Source: an uncultured Granulosicoccaceae bacterium | Lineage (GTDB): Bacteria > Pseudomonadota > Gammaproteobacteria > Granulosicoccales > Granulosicoccaceae | Direction: 5' to 3' | DNA length: 33,446 nucleotides | Assembly (NCBI GenBank): GCA_938035945.1 | Contig: CALHOU010000158.1 | Location: forward strand, 1 to 33,446 | Part shown: piece by piece, positions 16,028 to 24,866 of the stretch | How the letters are laid out: every line of letters starts with the position of its first letter | Position numbering within the stretch: position 1 is the stretch's first letter | Translations under genes and position numbers: made by a program | Notes under the pieces: generated by a model | Database searches by the model: none | Told to the model about the DNA's origin: nothing | What the model saw: only the letters and a program-made list of their open reading frames with translations

Positions 16028-17570
16028 GATGCTTGATTTCCTTGGAAACAATTTCCCTGATATTGATTAACAATTTCTCTCGAGCTTGATCTGGTACTCC
16101 GTCATGCCACAGCACAGAAACCATTGCCCAAGGCACCGCCCGATTTTTTAATTGTGAAAGCACACGTCTGGAATAATTAACCGTAATTTGATCGCCCGAC
16201 TGAAACCAGTAGTCGCTGGTATAGGCCTGTGAACCGTTCTTAACTAAACTCAGCTGACGAAACGGTGTGAATGCATTTGACGTGTTGATCTTTTTGGTAT
16301 TGCTAGACACCACCTTGTAGCCTTGTGCAATGTAGCAATGCTCTGGTAGATGTTGCGCTTTCCAATGCCCGCTTAGCACAACGAGTACGCTGGCCCTGTG
16401 CTGTATACCAGCATGCTCGGCAACGGCTGCGTATTTATAGGCACTCGCACCATTGTCTAAGAAAAATTTTGCTTCAATCGCATTCAATGGCTCTTTGTTA
16501 AAACCTTGTGATGGAAATTCAAGCACAAGCGTATGCACTGGATCTGCTGGCTCGGCATTCGATGGGGGTGATACCAAATAGCTAGAAACCGTTACTATCG
16601 CAAGCAACATTAAGGTAACGCTCGACCGTATTGGTGCTTGCTGACCGGCTTTAGCAATTGCACGGGGGTCACCGACTCGAGATACAGGACGTTGCGCATA
16701 CCTTCGAAGCAAAAGCCAACTGCACAGCAGAGCCAGTGAAAAAAAGAACAACCCTAAAGTTTCATGTAATGCCGATGCCACGTGCGCTTGATCAAACACC
16801 AAATCCAGCAAAACGAGTAACACCACCCGAAACACGTTACCTACAAACAGCAGACTCGCCGCTATTGCCGCTAGAACCAACCACCGTAAATCAACCCGAT
16901 AACGTTCAATCCAGGTTATTGCGCAATAGAAAATTCCGCCAATCCAAAATCCCCGGATGCCACTGCAATCAATATCCACAATGGCAGCTCTGTTATCAAT
17001 TAACAAAACCGTATCACTGCTAACAGTCTCAACTCCCAATGCATGCAGTAGACTCACTGCCGATTCGGCACTTAACAGACGCATTGGAAACCCAAGAAAA
17101 ATATCCAAGTAACCTTCAAAAGGCAGCACTAACATGGCCAGCATAAAAGGCAGCACACAAGTTCGCCACGCAGATGCAGTTAAGAAGTGACCAAGCAGGC
17201 CAAAGCAGAACATGAGGAACAACGCGATCGATAACGCGTTAAATTGTAGATAGCGTTGGTTTAGCACATAAGCAGTACTGGCAACACAAACTATCAGTGT
17301 TGCGTAAACATTTTTTCTCGCAAAGGCAAAGCTATATCTATCGGCTGCCAGGCGGTAGGAACACAATGCAATAAAGCAAAGTGAAACAAGAATATGATAC
17401 TGACGATCGGGGCGGGCAATTTGTCGCCAAGCCCAGTCTAAGGCTGGGCTAAACAGAACAACAACAGCCACAAGTAAACAGGCGCTGAGCAAGGCATTAA
17501 TCCAGAATGCCAGCCGGAAATTAATATCAAAAGGTTTGATTAACCAAAGACGTTTAACGCTTGAATGCAT
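16020..17570 (-). CDS. Exosortase fused to an EpsI-like C-terminal domain
   Basis: 516 residues. The N-terminal about 295 residues are polytopic and carry the exosortase catalytic triad: C202 in DCSGIRG, R248 in GNVFRV, and H269 in LHETLG. A separate membrane anchor (about 315-330) and a periplasmic domain follow, resembling EpsI/DUF3485: GHWKAQHLPEHCYIAQGYKV and YWFQSGDQITVNYSRR. Exosortases are predicted membrane transpeptidases that cleave PEP-CTERM signals. Its own likely substrate starts 8 bp inside its 3' end, so the two are translationally coupled. The subtype (perhaps O or K class) cannot be fixed without profile searches. No EPS gene cluster is nearby. Confidence 0.9.
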   Translation of the reverse strand: MHSSVKRLWLIKPFDINFRLAFWINALLSACLLVAVVVLFSPALDWAWRQIARPDRQYHILVSLCFIALCSYRLAADRYSFAFARKNVYATLIVCVASTAYVLNQRYLQFNALSIALFLMFCFGLLGHFLTASAWRTCVLPFMLAMLVLPFEGYLDIFLGFPMRLLSAESAVSLLHALGVETVSSDTVLLIDNRAAIVDIDCSGIRGFWIGGIFYCAITWIERYRVDLRWLVLAAIAASLLFVGNVFRVVLLVLLDLVFDQAHVASALHETLGLFFFSLALLCSWLLLRRYAQRPVSRVGDPRAIAKAGQQAPIRSSVTLMLLAIVTVSSYLVSPPSNAEPADPVHTLVLEFPSQGFNKEPLNAIEAKFFLDNGASAYKYAAVAEHAGIQHRASVLVVLSGHWKAQHLPEHCYIAQGYKVVSSNTKKINTSNAFTPFRQLSLVKNGSQAYTSDYWFQSGDQITVNYSRRVLSQLKNRAVPWAMVSVLWHDGVPDQAREKLLINIREIVSKEIKHHG

Positions 17571-17747
17571 CTGTATTCCATTGCATTGTTAGAAGTCCGC
17601 AACACGTGTGCTTGCCTGCACCGCAGCTCACCTTACGAAAGCTTTGCGATTCGAGAGGTCATTCAACGCTATTCGCAAGAGCTTGATGTGAACCAATTAA
17701 GCTCAATTATGACAAATATGGTCAGTAATCCCGCCTATGTAGATTGA
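17565..17747 (+). CDS. Possible small ORF between the exosortase and GntR genes
   Basis: 60 codons, starting at an ATG that overlaps the exosortase start codon on the opposite strand. The C-terminal half (SFAIREVIQRYSQELDVNQ... NPAYVD) is protein-like with helix propensity, and two cysteines sit near the N-terminus (NTCACLH). No Shine-Dalgarno is evident. It could be a small gene, or the remnant of a longer one. Its 3' end overlaps the -35 box of the gntR promoter. Confidence 0.25.
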   Translation: MHLYSIALLEVRNTCACLHRSSPYESFAIREVIQRYSQELDVNQLSSIMTNMVSNPAYVD

Positions 17748-17772
17748 TACGAGCTCGAAATTCATGTATCTT
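17744..17772 (+). promoter_or_regulatory. Putative sigma70 promoter of gntR-comDE
   Basis: TTGATA (17744-17749), a 17-nt spacer, and TATCTT (17767-17772). The -10 element lies within the inverted repeat described separately, so a bound regulator would occlude RNA polymerase. Confidence 0.6.
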
Positions 17773-17783
17773 ATACATGAATT
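17759..17783. promoter_or_regulatory. Candidate GntR operator: perfect 11-bp inverted repeat
   Basis: The arm AATTCATGTAT (17759-17769), a 3-bp spacer CTT, and its exact reverse complement (17773-17783). It covers the -10 box of the promoter ahead of the GntR-family gene and lies 37 bp before that gene's start. Size, symmetry and position fit an autoregulatory operator of a dimeric HTH repressor (inference). Confidence 0.65.
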
Positions 17784-17819
17784 ATTTGTCAGTCGCTGCT
17801 TACATCGGAACCTAACGTT

Positions 17820-18551
17820 TTGCAATCCACAGCAACACCACTCGATACCGCACCGCTCTACCAACGCGTTGCCAGCAGAATTGCCAATCGAATTTACGAT
17901 GGCCATTGGCGCCCTGGTGAGCCGATTCCAAACGAATTTGCGCTAGCCGAAGAGTTTGCCGTCAGCCAAGGCACCATCCGCAAGGCCATGTCAGTGGTTG
18001 AAGAAACAGGTCTAGTCGATCGGCAGCAAGGTCGTGGCACATTTGTACGAAAGCTATCGGATGAGCGCTCCTACTATCATTTTTTCAGATTAGCTCACCC
18101 TCAAGGCGCGCGCGTCACACCTGAACCGGATGAAGAAACCGTCTTAACACGAAAAGCCAATGAGTCGGAGCAGAGAAGCTTTAAATTAAGCGCGAACGAT
18201 TATGTGATTGTTATTGAGCGCTTGCGTAAAGTGAACGGCACACGAGCAACATCGGAACACATAGTGGTTCCAAAAAATCTGTTTAGCGATTTGAACGACC
18301 TATCTGATGATATCCCGCAGGCTTTATACCCTTTCTATCACCAGCGCTACGGAATTTTTGTGTTGCGTACTGAAGATTATATTTCTGCCATTGCCGCGGA
18401 TAAACAAACCGCCGCAGATCTTAAAGTAAAAACAGGCAGCCCTACCTTGCAAGTTAACCGCACTGCGTTTGACATGAAAGATCGAGCTGTAGAAATTCGC
18501 ACAAGTCGGTTCCGTGCTGATTTGTTTCAATATAATGTCAACCTAAGCTGA
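17820..18551 (+). CDS. GntR/HutC family transcriptional regulator (UTRA domain)
   Basis: 243 residues from a TTG start at 17820. No ATG precedes the DNA-binding domain, and an in-frame stop lies at 17778-17780. The N-terminal winged HTH (about 10-75) has the GntR signature PLYQRVASRIANRIYDGHWRPGEPIPNE.. LAEEFAVSQGTIRKA.. GLVDRQQGRGTFV. The C-terminal UTRA-type effector domain ends with RTAFDMKDRAVEIRTSRFRADLFQYNV, typical of HutC-subfamily regulators that bind small anionic or sugar-like effectors. It is directly upstream of the comDE-like genes on the same strand, so it likely controls them and itself. The effector may be a sulfonate or phosphonate (inference). Confidence 0.88.
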   Translation: MQSTATPLDTAPLYQRVASRIANRIYDGHWRPGEPIPNEFALAEEFAVSQGTIRKAMSVVEETGLVDRQQGRGTFVRKLSDERSYYHFFRLAHPQGARVTPEPDEETVLTRKANESEQRSFKLSANDYVIVIERLRKVNGTRATSEHIVVPKNLFSDLNDLSDDIPQALYPFYHQRYGIFVLRTEDYISAIAADKQTAADLKVKTGSPTLQVNRTAFDMKDRAVEIRTSRFRADLFQYNVNLS

Positions 18552-18601
18552 ATAAACATGACTAAATTATCTAGTGTGTTGTCCAGTCGAGTGCAGCTAT
18601 C

Positions 18602-19108
18602 ATGAGTGCAGGCGACGTCAACCAGGCATTACTTGCCGAACTAAAAGCAAACGGTGCCGACTTTTTCGTATCGGTTCCTTGTAAGCTACTTGATGGATTT
18701 ATCCCAACATTAGAGCAGGATAATGAAATCACTTACCGTGCAGTTAATCGCGAAGAAGAAGGTCTTGGCATTTGCACCGGCGCATACTTAGCTGGCCGTA
18801 AGCCAGTTATAGTGATGCAAAACACAGGCGTAGGCACACTAATCACTTCATTGTGTTCGCTTGGATTGTATTACCGCCTGCCTTTCTTAATGGTTATCTC
18901 GCATCGTGGCTCACCAGGCGAACCTATTGGCGCGCAAGTACCCATGGGCACTTCAGTTGAATCGCTATTAAAAACAATAAATATTCCAACTTATATGTAC
19001 AGCGATCCAGCGGATGTAAAAAAGATTGGTCAATTAGTGCCATTCACGGATGTGGCTGAAAGTCCGGTTGCCGCCATTTTAGATTATGATTTTTGGGGAG
19101 CGCGATAA
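18602..19108 (+). CDS. comD: Sulfopyruvate/phosphonopyruvate decarboxylase-like alpha subunit
   Basis: 168 residues, the Pyr-binding half of a split ThDP-dependent decarboxylase: NREEEGLGICTGAYLAGRKPVIVMQNTGVGTLITSL contains the cofactor-activating glutamate and the QNTG stretch, and YYRLPFLMVISHRGSPGE follows. ComD/ComE decarboxylates 3-sulfopyruvate to sulfoacetaldehyde in coenzyme M synthesis or sulfonate breakdown; a closely related enzyme acts on phosphonopyruvate. The sequence does not decide between them. The ATG overlaps the stop of a 15-codon ORF (18558-18605). No good Shine-Dalgarno is seen, which fits coupling to upstream translation. The next gene supplies the other subunit. Confidence 0.82.
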   Translation: MSAGDVNQALLAELKANGADFFVSVPCKLLDGFIPTLEQDNEITYRAVNREEEGLGICTGAYLAGRKPVIVMQNTGVGTLITSLCSLGLYYRLPFLMVISHRGSPGEPIGAQVPMGTSVESLLKTINIPTYMYSDPADVKKIGQLVPFTDVAESPVAAILDYDFWGAR

Positions 19109-19110
19109 GT

Positions 19111-19680
19111 ATGAGACGTTACGAACTACTACAATCGATCGTGCCTGTACTCACCGATGAATTCATTATTTGTAATCTTGGATTTCCATCGCAAGAACTG
19201 TATTCCATTCGCGATTCAGACCATAATTTTTACATGCTGGGGTCAATGGGCTTATCTTCATCAATAGGCCTGGGTTTAAGTATGGAGATCGATAATACGG
19301 TTATCTCTATTGATGGCGATGGCAGCGTGCTAATGAACCTAGGCACATTACCAAGCATTGCGCTGGAAGATAGCAAAAACTTTATTCTGTTTATTGTTGA
19401 TAACGGCTCATACGGCTCAACCGGTGACCAAGCAACACAAACGGCGAAAGGCACATCGCTTGCGGCCATTGCAAAGGCCTCTGGAATTGCTAGCAGCGTC
19501 GAAGTACCCGGTGAGCAAGCAGCAGAAACATTGGCAAAGTGCATTAAAACACCTGGCCCGCATGTGATCGTTGCCAAAGTAGAGCCAGGCAGTCCAAAAT
19601 TGACGCCTATCCCGATGACTTCATTAGCCATTCGGGATCGATTCCGCGAGGCGGTGAAGCAGGCAAAAGCCCAAGCGTAG
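19111..19680 (+). CDS. comE: Sulfopyruvate/phosphonopyruvate decarboxylase-like beta subunit (ThDP-binding)
   Basis: 189 residues from ATG 19111, with GGGGAG 10 bp upstream; the start lies 2 bp after the comD stop. The PP-binding half holds the ThDP motif G69-DG71 ... N98 (SIDGDGSVLMNLG ... VDNGSYGSTGDQ), preceded by NFYMLGSMGLSSSIGLGLS. It must pair with the alpha subunit for activity. There is no sulfoacetaldehyde acetyltransferase (xsc), phosphonate mutase or sulfolactate gene nearby, so the pathway is incomplete in this window. A perfect 30-bp palindrome follows 18 bp downstream. The gene symbol is by similarity only. Confidence 0.82.
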   Translation: MRRYELLQSIVPVLTDEFIICNLGFPSQELYSIRDSDHNFYMLGSMGLSSSIGLGLSMEIDNTVISIDGDGSVLMNLGTLPSIALEDSKNFILFIVDNGSYGSTGDQATQTAKGTSLAAIAKASGIASSVEVPGEQAAETLAKCIKTPGPHVIVAKVEPGSPKLTPIPMTSLAIRDRFREAVKQAKAQA

Positions 19681-19698
19681 TCGCAAAAGGTACAATCC

Positions 19699-19728
19699 TT
19701 GGCGCTTAAGGTATACCTTAAGCGCCAA
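19699..19728. other. Perfect 30-bp palindrome between comE and coaBC
   Basis: 15 bp (TTGGCGCTTAAGGTA) followed exactly by their reverse complement. As RNA it gives a 13-bp hairpin with a 4-nt loop, without a T-run on the plus side. It may be a rho-dependent pause, a terminator, or a protein-binding site. It lies at the right-hand boundary of the accessory block. Confidence 0.6.
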
Positions 19729-19792
19729 TGATATCAACTAAGACGCGGCCGAGAGTCTGGTTGAGCAGGCTATCGGCTGTTACTATAGCCCT

Positions 19793-21100
19793 ATGCAATC
19801 ACTACAAAACAAGAAAATACTGCTTGGCATATCCGGTGGTATTGCCAGTTATAAGACGGCCACCCTGGCTCGACGACTTATCGATGTAGGCGCGGAAGTT
19901 CGCGTAGTTATGACATCGGGCGCGCAAGCGTTTATCACACCACTCACGCTGCAAGCCTTAACCGGAAACCCTGTTCATACCGATTTGCTCGACCCGGCAG
20001 CCGAAGCTGCCATGGGCCACATTGAGCTTGCACGATGGGCCGACATCATCGTAATAGCACCCGCCAGTGCAAACTTGATGGCGCGTTTAGTTAATGGCTT
20101 TGCCGACGATCTATTAACAACTTTATGCTTAGCCACCGATGTTCCAATCCTAATTGCGCCAGCAATGAACCGGCTCATGTGGAGTAATGCTGCCACGCAA
20201 GACAATGCTAAAACACTAACCGCACGCGGTTATACCCTGCTCGGCCCTGATGAAGGCGCACAAGCTTGTGGTGAAACGGGGGCTGGCAGAATGTTAGAAC
20301 CAGAAGATATAAGAGACCGTGTTGTGCAATTTGCCACTAACAATGGCGTTACACCAATTTCCAAACACGCTGGCAGCCCAATGCCAACTCCATCTGAACA
20401 CAACCCCGCTGCGAATCAACCGAGCGCATTTGCCGAACATCACAAATCACTCGCTGGTTTGCATATTGTTATCACTGCTGGCCCCACCGTAGAACCGATA
20501 GATCCTGTTCGCTATATCACCAATCGTAGCTCTGGAAAAATGGGGTTTGCTCTGGCCACAGCTGCAGTTAAGCAACAAGCAAAAGTAACGCTTATTGCCG
20601 GTCCAGTGTCCTTATCAACACCGCCAGGCGTGACACGTATAGATGTCGATACAGCCAAGTCGATGCACGCAGCAGCACTTAATGCTGTGCATGGTGCAGA
20701 TGTTTTTATTAGCGTAGCAGCAGTGGCAGACTACAGAGTTGAACAGGTCGCGCAAGAGAAAATCAAGAAAAACGATAACGCCATGACGCTCACATTGGTG
20801 CGTAACCCAGATATTTTGGCCAGCATTGCTGCCATGCCCGAGCGACCCTTTTGCGTAGGTTTTGCAGCTGAAACGGAACATGTAGAAAAATATGCACGCG
20901 GCAAATTGACGAAAAAGAAGCTCGATCTGATTGCTGCCAACCATGTTGGCCAGCCAGATAATCCTGTTTTTGGCTCAGATACGAATTCCTTAGAAGTATT
21001 TTGGCCAACCGATGGCCATCAACATATCCCGGCTGCACCAAAAAAACAGGTGGCAGCGCAACTACTCGATATAATTGCGGAACGACTACCCACAAGCTGA
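19793..21100 (+). CDS. coaBC: Bifunctional phosphopantothenoylcysteine decarboxylase / phosphopantothenate-cysteine ligase
   Basis: 435 residues, making 4'-phosphopantetheine from phosphopantothenate, cysteine and CTP in CoA synthesis. The CoaC half (1-190) has [10 protein letters not shown], the catalytic histidine in [10 protein letters not shown], the FMN/substrate motif PAMN, and the active-site cysteine in [13 protein letters not shown]. The CoaB half starts at [28 protein letters not shown] and contains [16 protein letters not shown] with the CTP lysine. The linker (about 185-222) is longer and more Pro/Ala/His-rich than in E. coli (406 aa). A -10-like TACTAT at 19781-19786 is only 6 bp before the ATG, with no Shine-Dalgarno, so the message may be leaderless. 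Confidence 0.97.
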   Translation: MQSLQNKKILLGISGGIASYKTATLARRLIDVGAEVRVVMTSGAQAFITPLTLQALTGNPVHTDLLDPAAEAAMGHIELARWADIIVIAPASANLMARLVNGFADDLLTTLCLATDVPILIAPAMNRLMWSNAATQDNAKTLTARGYTLLGPDEGAQACGETGAGRMLEPEDIRDRVVQFATNNGVTPISKHAGSPMPTPSEHNPAANQPSAFAEHHKSLAGLHIVITAGPTVEPIDPVRYITNRSSGKMGFALATAAVKQQAKVTLIAGPVSLSTPPGVTRIDVDTAKSMHAAALNAVHGADVFISVAAVADYRVEQVAQEKIKKNDNAMTLTLVRNPDILASIAAMPERPFCVGFAAETEHVEKYARGKLTKKKLDLIAANHVGQPDNPVFGSDTNSLEVFWPTDGHQHIPAAPKKQVAAQLLDIIAERLPTS

Positions 21101-21110
21101 ACAAGCCGCT

Positions 21111-21566
21111 ATGCAATCTGTTGATTACACCATCGTCGATCCTCGCATCGGCGATACCATTGAACTGCCCGCCTATGCCAGTGAGGGTTCAGCTGGTCTC
21201 GATCTTCGCGCTTGCGTAGACAAAGAGCTGGCCATTTCCCCTGGCGAAACTCATCTAATCCCAACTGGGCTGGCGATATACATTCGCGATCCTGGCTATG
21301 CGGGATTAATTGTGCCGCGATCGGGCTTGGGCCATAAGCACGGCATTGTGTTGGGTAACTTGGTTGGCCTTATCGATTCAGACTATCAAGGCCAACTGTT
21401 TGTCTCTTGCTGGAACCGAGGCGATAAAGCATATACCGTGAACGAAGGTGAGCGTATAGCGCAATTGGTAATCGTACCAGTTGCCCAAGTTGCGTTTAAT
21501 CAGGTAGATTCATTTGAAACCAGCGACCGCGGCGCAGGCGGTTTTGGCTCTACCGGCAAGTCGTAA
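21111..21566 (+). CDS. dut: Deoxyuridine 5'-triphosphate nucleotidohydrolase (dUTPase)
   Basis: 151 residues from ATG 21111, 10 bp after coaBC. A TTG at 21075 inside coaBC would add 12 residues but does not fit the family N-terminus. The five trimeric dUTPase motifs are present: [50 protein letters not shown], and the C-terminal P-loop-like [10 protein letters not shown]. It hydrolyses dUTP to dUMP and PPi, limiting uracil in DNA and feeding dTMP synthesis. The coaBC-dut pair is widely conserved in proteobacteria. Confidence 0.98.
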   Translation: MQSVDYTIVDPRIGDTIELPAYASEGSAGLDLRACVDKELAISPGETHLIPTGLAIYIRDPGYAGLIVPRSGLGHKHGIVLGNLVGLIDSDYQGQLFVSCWNRGDKAYTVNEGERIAQLVIVPVAQVAFNQVDSFETSDRGAGGFGSTGKS

Positions 21567-21713
21567 AGAAGAAGTGTTCTTGTGTCAAAACCGTGGCGAA
21601 TGTGTCCTATTCATTGGCGCTCAAAGGCACGGGTGTTGCAACATTTGAGCTAGTAGGTTCGATGCATTGAACCAAAACCAAACTGGAACCGCACTAACAG
21701 GATAACCATTACT

Positions 21714-23090
21714 ATGCCTATTTCTTCAGCCATTTTTCGCGCGTACGATATCCGAGGCGTTGTCACCGATTCGCTCACGCCCGAAGTTGTACATGAAATT
21801 GGTCGTGCCTTTGGCACAGAATGCCACGAGCGCGGTATTGAAACAGTAGTGGTTGCGCGTGATGGACGCTTATCGGGGCCTGCGTTAATTGAATCGCTAA
21901 GCAAAGGCATAAATTCAACCGGCGTAAATGTTATTGACATTGGCATGGTGCCAACGCCTGTTCTGTATTTTGCAACTTATCATCTTAAAACCGGTACCGG
22001 CATTATGGTGACCGGCAGTCACAACCCACCTGAATACAACGGATTAAAAATGGTTATCGGTGGCGACGCTTTATTTGGTGATGGTATAACCGCGTTATAC
22101 GAACGACTAAAAGCTGGCAAGCTGCACAACGGTAAAGGCTCTTTAACAACGCAAGACATATTGCAAGACTACCTCGATAGAATCTTGGGCGATATCAAAC
22201 TAAAGCGCCCGATGAAAATTGCCTACGATTGCGGTAATGGTGTTGCAGGCGCTGCTGCTCCTCAATTGTTTGATGCACTTGGTTGTGAAAGCACGGCATT
22301 GTTCACGGAAGTTGATGGCAATTTTCCTAACCACCACCCAGACCCCGCAAAGCTTGAAAACCTAAGCGACTTGATTAAATCGGTTGCCGACAATAAAGCC
22401 GAAGTCGGCCTTGCGTTTGATGGCGATGGAGATCGCGTTGGTGTGATAGATGACAAAGGCCAGGTTATTTGGCCAGATCGGCAAATGGTGTTGTTCGCAC
22501 AAGACGTGTTATCACGCAACCCGGGCGCTAGAATTATTTATGATGTTAAGTGCTCCAAGATTTTGCCTGAAGCGATCAAAGCTGCTGGCGGCGAACCGGA
22601 CATGTGGAAAACCGGTCACTCTTTTATAAAAGCACGCATTAAAGAAACGGGAGCTTTGCTCGGTGGCGAAATGAGTGGACACTTGTTTTTTAAAGAGCGT
22701 TGGTACGGATTTGATGATGCGCTTTATGCCGCAGCACGTTTACTTGAAATTCTATCGAACACAGATCGAACCGCGAGTGAGATTTTTGGCGAAATACCCG
22801 ATAGCATCAACACCCCTGAAATAAACGTAAAGTTTGAGCGCGATGGCGCACATCATGAGTTTATTGAAGCGTTTGTGAAAAATGCGAATTTTGATGGTGC
22901 CACACTTACTACTATTGATGGTATACGCGCCGATTTCGCTGATGGTTGGGGCTTGGTACGTGCATCCAATACGACGCCGTCGTTGGTTATTCGCTTCGAA
23001 GCCGACAACGAAGAAGCTATGACTCGCATTCAAAACGAATTTCGCGATACTATGCAACGAACCGACGCCAGCGTCGATACTCCGTTCTAG
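21714..23090 (+). CDS. algC: Phosphomannomutase/phosphoglucomutase (AlgC type)
   Basis: 458 residues, close to Pseudomonas AlgC. It interconverts hexose 1- and 6-phosphates (mannose and glucose) for exopolysaccharide and LPS precursor supply. IFRAYDIRGVV begins the protein; the phosphoserine loop is TGSHNPPEYNG; metal binding is in FDGDGDRVG; sugar specificity in GEMSGHLFF; phosphate binding in RASNTTPSLVIRFE. It follows dut after 147 bp, with no gene in that gap, and precedes argB by 18 bp, the same order as in Pseudomonas. The presence of an exosortase in the window gives surface polysaccharide extra interest, but algC is a core gene here. Confidence 0.96.
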   Translation: MPISSAIFRAYDIRGVVTDSLTPEVVHEIGRAFGTECHERGIETVVVARDGRLSGPALIESLSKGINSTGVNVIDIGMVPTPVLYFATYHLKTGTGIMVTGSHNPPEYNGLKMVIGGDALFGDGITALYERLKAGKLHNGKGSLTTQDILQDYLDRILGDIKLKRPMKIAYDCGNGVAGAAAPQLFDALGCESTALFTEVDGNFPNHHPDPAKLENLSDLIKSVADNKAEVGLAFDGDGDRVGVIDDKGQVIWPDRQMVLFAQDVLSRNPGARIIYDVKCSKILPEAIKAAGGEPDMWKTGHSFIKARIKETGALLGGEMSGHLFFKERWYGFDDALYAAARLLEILSNTDRTASEIFGEIPDSINTPEINVKFERDGAHHEFIEAFVKNANFDGATLTTIDGIRADFADGWGLVRASNTTPSLVIRFEADNEEAMTRIQNEFRDTMQRTDASVDTPF

Positions 23091-23099
23091 CAAAAATAA

Positions 23100-24039
<940 letters not shown>

Positions 24040-24057
24040 ACGTACTAAGTCGAAGCT

Positions 24058-24684
24058 CTAGTAGCGACCCATATCTTCTTTAAGCTCTCGATAACGCATT
24101 AAGTCATCTTCAAACTTAGTAGCAACAACGCTTCGCTCAGCCGCCTTTGAATCAATCAACGACCAGGCGTTTTCGATATTGCGTTGAATGCTGTGTTGTT
24201 CAGCATATAGGGATTCTTGTGCGTTATCCTCACCACGTGATTTCTCTTGCTGGAGGATGCGTTTTTCAACAACGCTTAGACGCTCAGATAAAATTCGAAT
24301 GCGATCATCAAGACGGCTTATCAAACCATCGATCATACCCACACGGTCATCGCGTGTACGGGTTAAATCTTCTTCTGTCGTAAACGTTGCAAGCAGTGCA
24401 CGGTCACGAATCTTCGCTAGCTCTTTGTCTCGCTCATCACGACGCTTTTGACGACGCTCTTCACGACTGAGTATTTCTTTAACGACCACGCCCTGCTTAC
24501 TCAATACCGCATGGCCATTGTCTTGGGCAGAGCTTGGCGCCCGGTCCTGATAGGTAGTTAGGCCCTGATCTTGATAGCGATACACTTTGTTCCGCTGCTG
24601 AGCCTGTGCTGTTGAGCACAATACAAGTCCGGCTACGACAGCTGCGCCGACCTTGATCAGTGATTGAGATTGCATGCTTCTCAT
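24058..24684 (-). CDS. DUF4124-domain periplasmic coiled-coil protein
   Basis: 208 residues. The signal peptide is MRSMQSQSLIKVGAAVVAGLVLCSTAQA, cleaved before QQRN. The mature N-terminus, NKVYRYQDQGLTTYQDRAPS, is the short DUF4124 motif (K-V-Y-R/K-x-x-D-x-x-G-x-x-x-Y-x-D). The rest (about 75-208) is strongly charged and helical with heptad-like spacing, likely coiled coil (SREERRQKRRDERDKE; SRLDDRIRILSERLSVVEKRI). Function unknown. It is divergent from the exonuclease III gene. A second ATG at 24675 is possible. Confidence 0.82.
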   Translation of the reverse strand: MRSMQSQSLIKVGAAVVAGLVLCSTAQAQQRNKVYRYQDQGLTTYQDRAPSSAQDNGHAVLSKQGVVVKEILSREERRQKRRDERDKELAKIRDRALLATFTTEEDLTRTRDDRVGMIDGLISRLDDRIRILSERLSVVEKRILQQEKSRGEDNAQESLYAEQHSIQRNIENAWSLIDSKAAERSVVATKFEDDLMRYRELKEDMGRY

Positions 24685-24866
24685 ATATGATTCCGAAAGT
24701 AATGTTTTGCAGATCCTCGGGACTCCGATCCCGACACCATCTAATCCGCGTCCAGTACGGTTTTACCCGCACATCACTGGTATCGTCCGTAAAAGAACTG
24801 CTTTGAGGCCGTGGGTACTTTTATGTGCGCAGAATCAAGTGTTAGCTAACGTGTACAATCTGAGTT

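Noticed and set aside
24841-24850. GTTAGCTAAC palindrome upstream of exonuclease III
   Set aside because: Only 10 bp with no extended symmetry; too short to claim as an operator.
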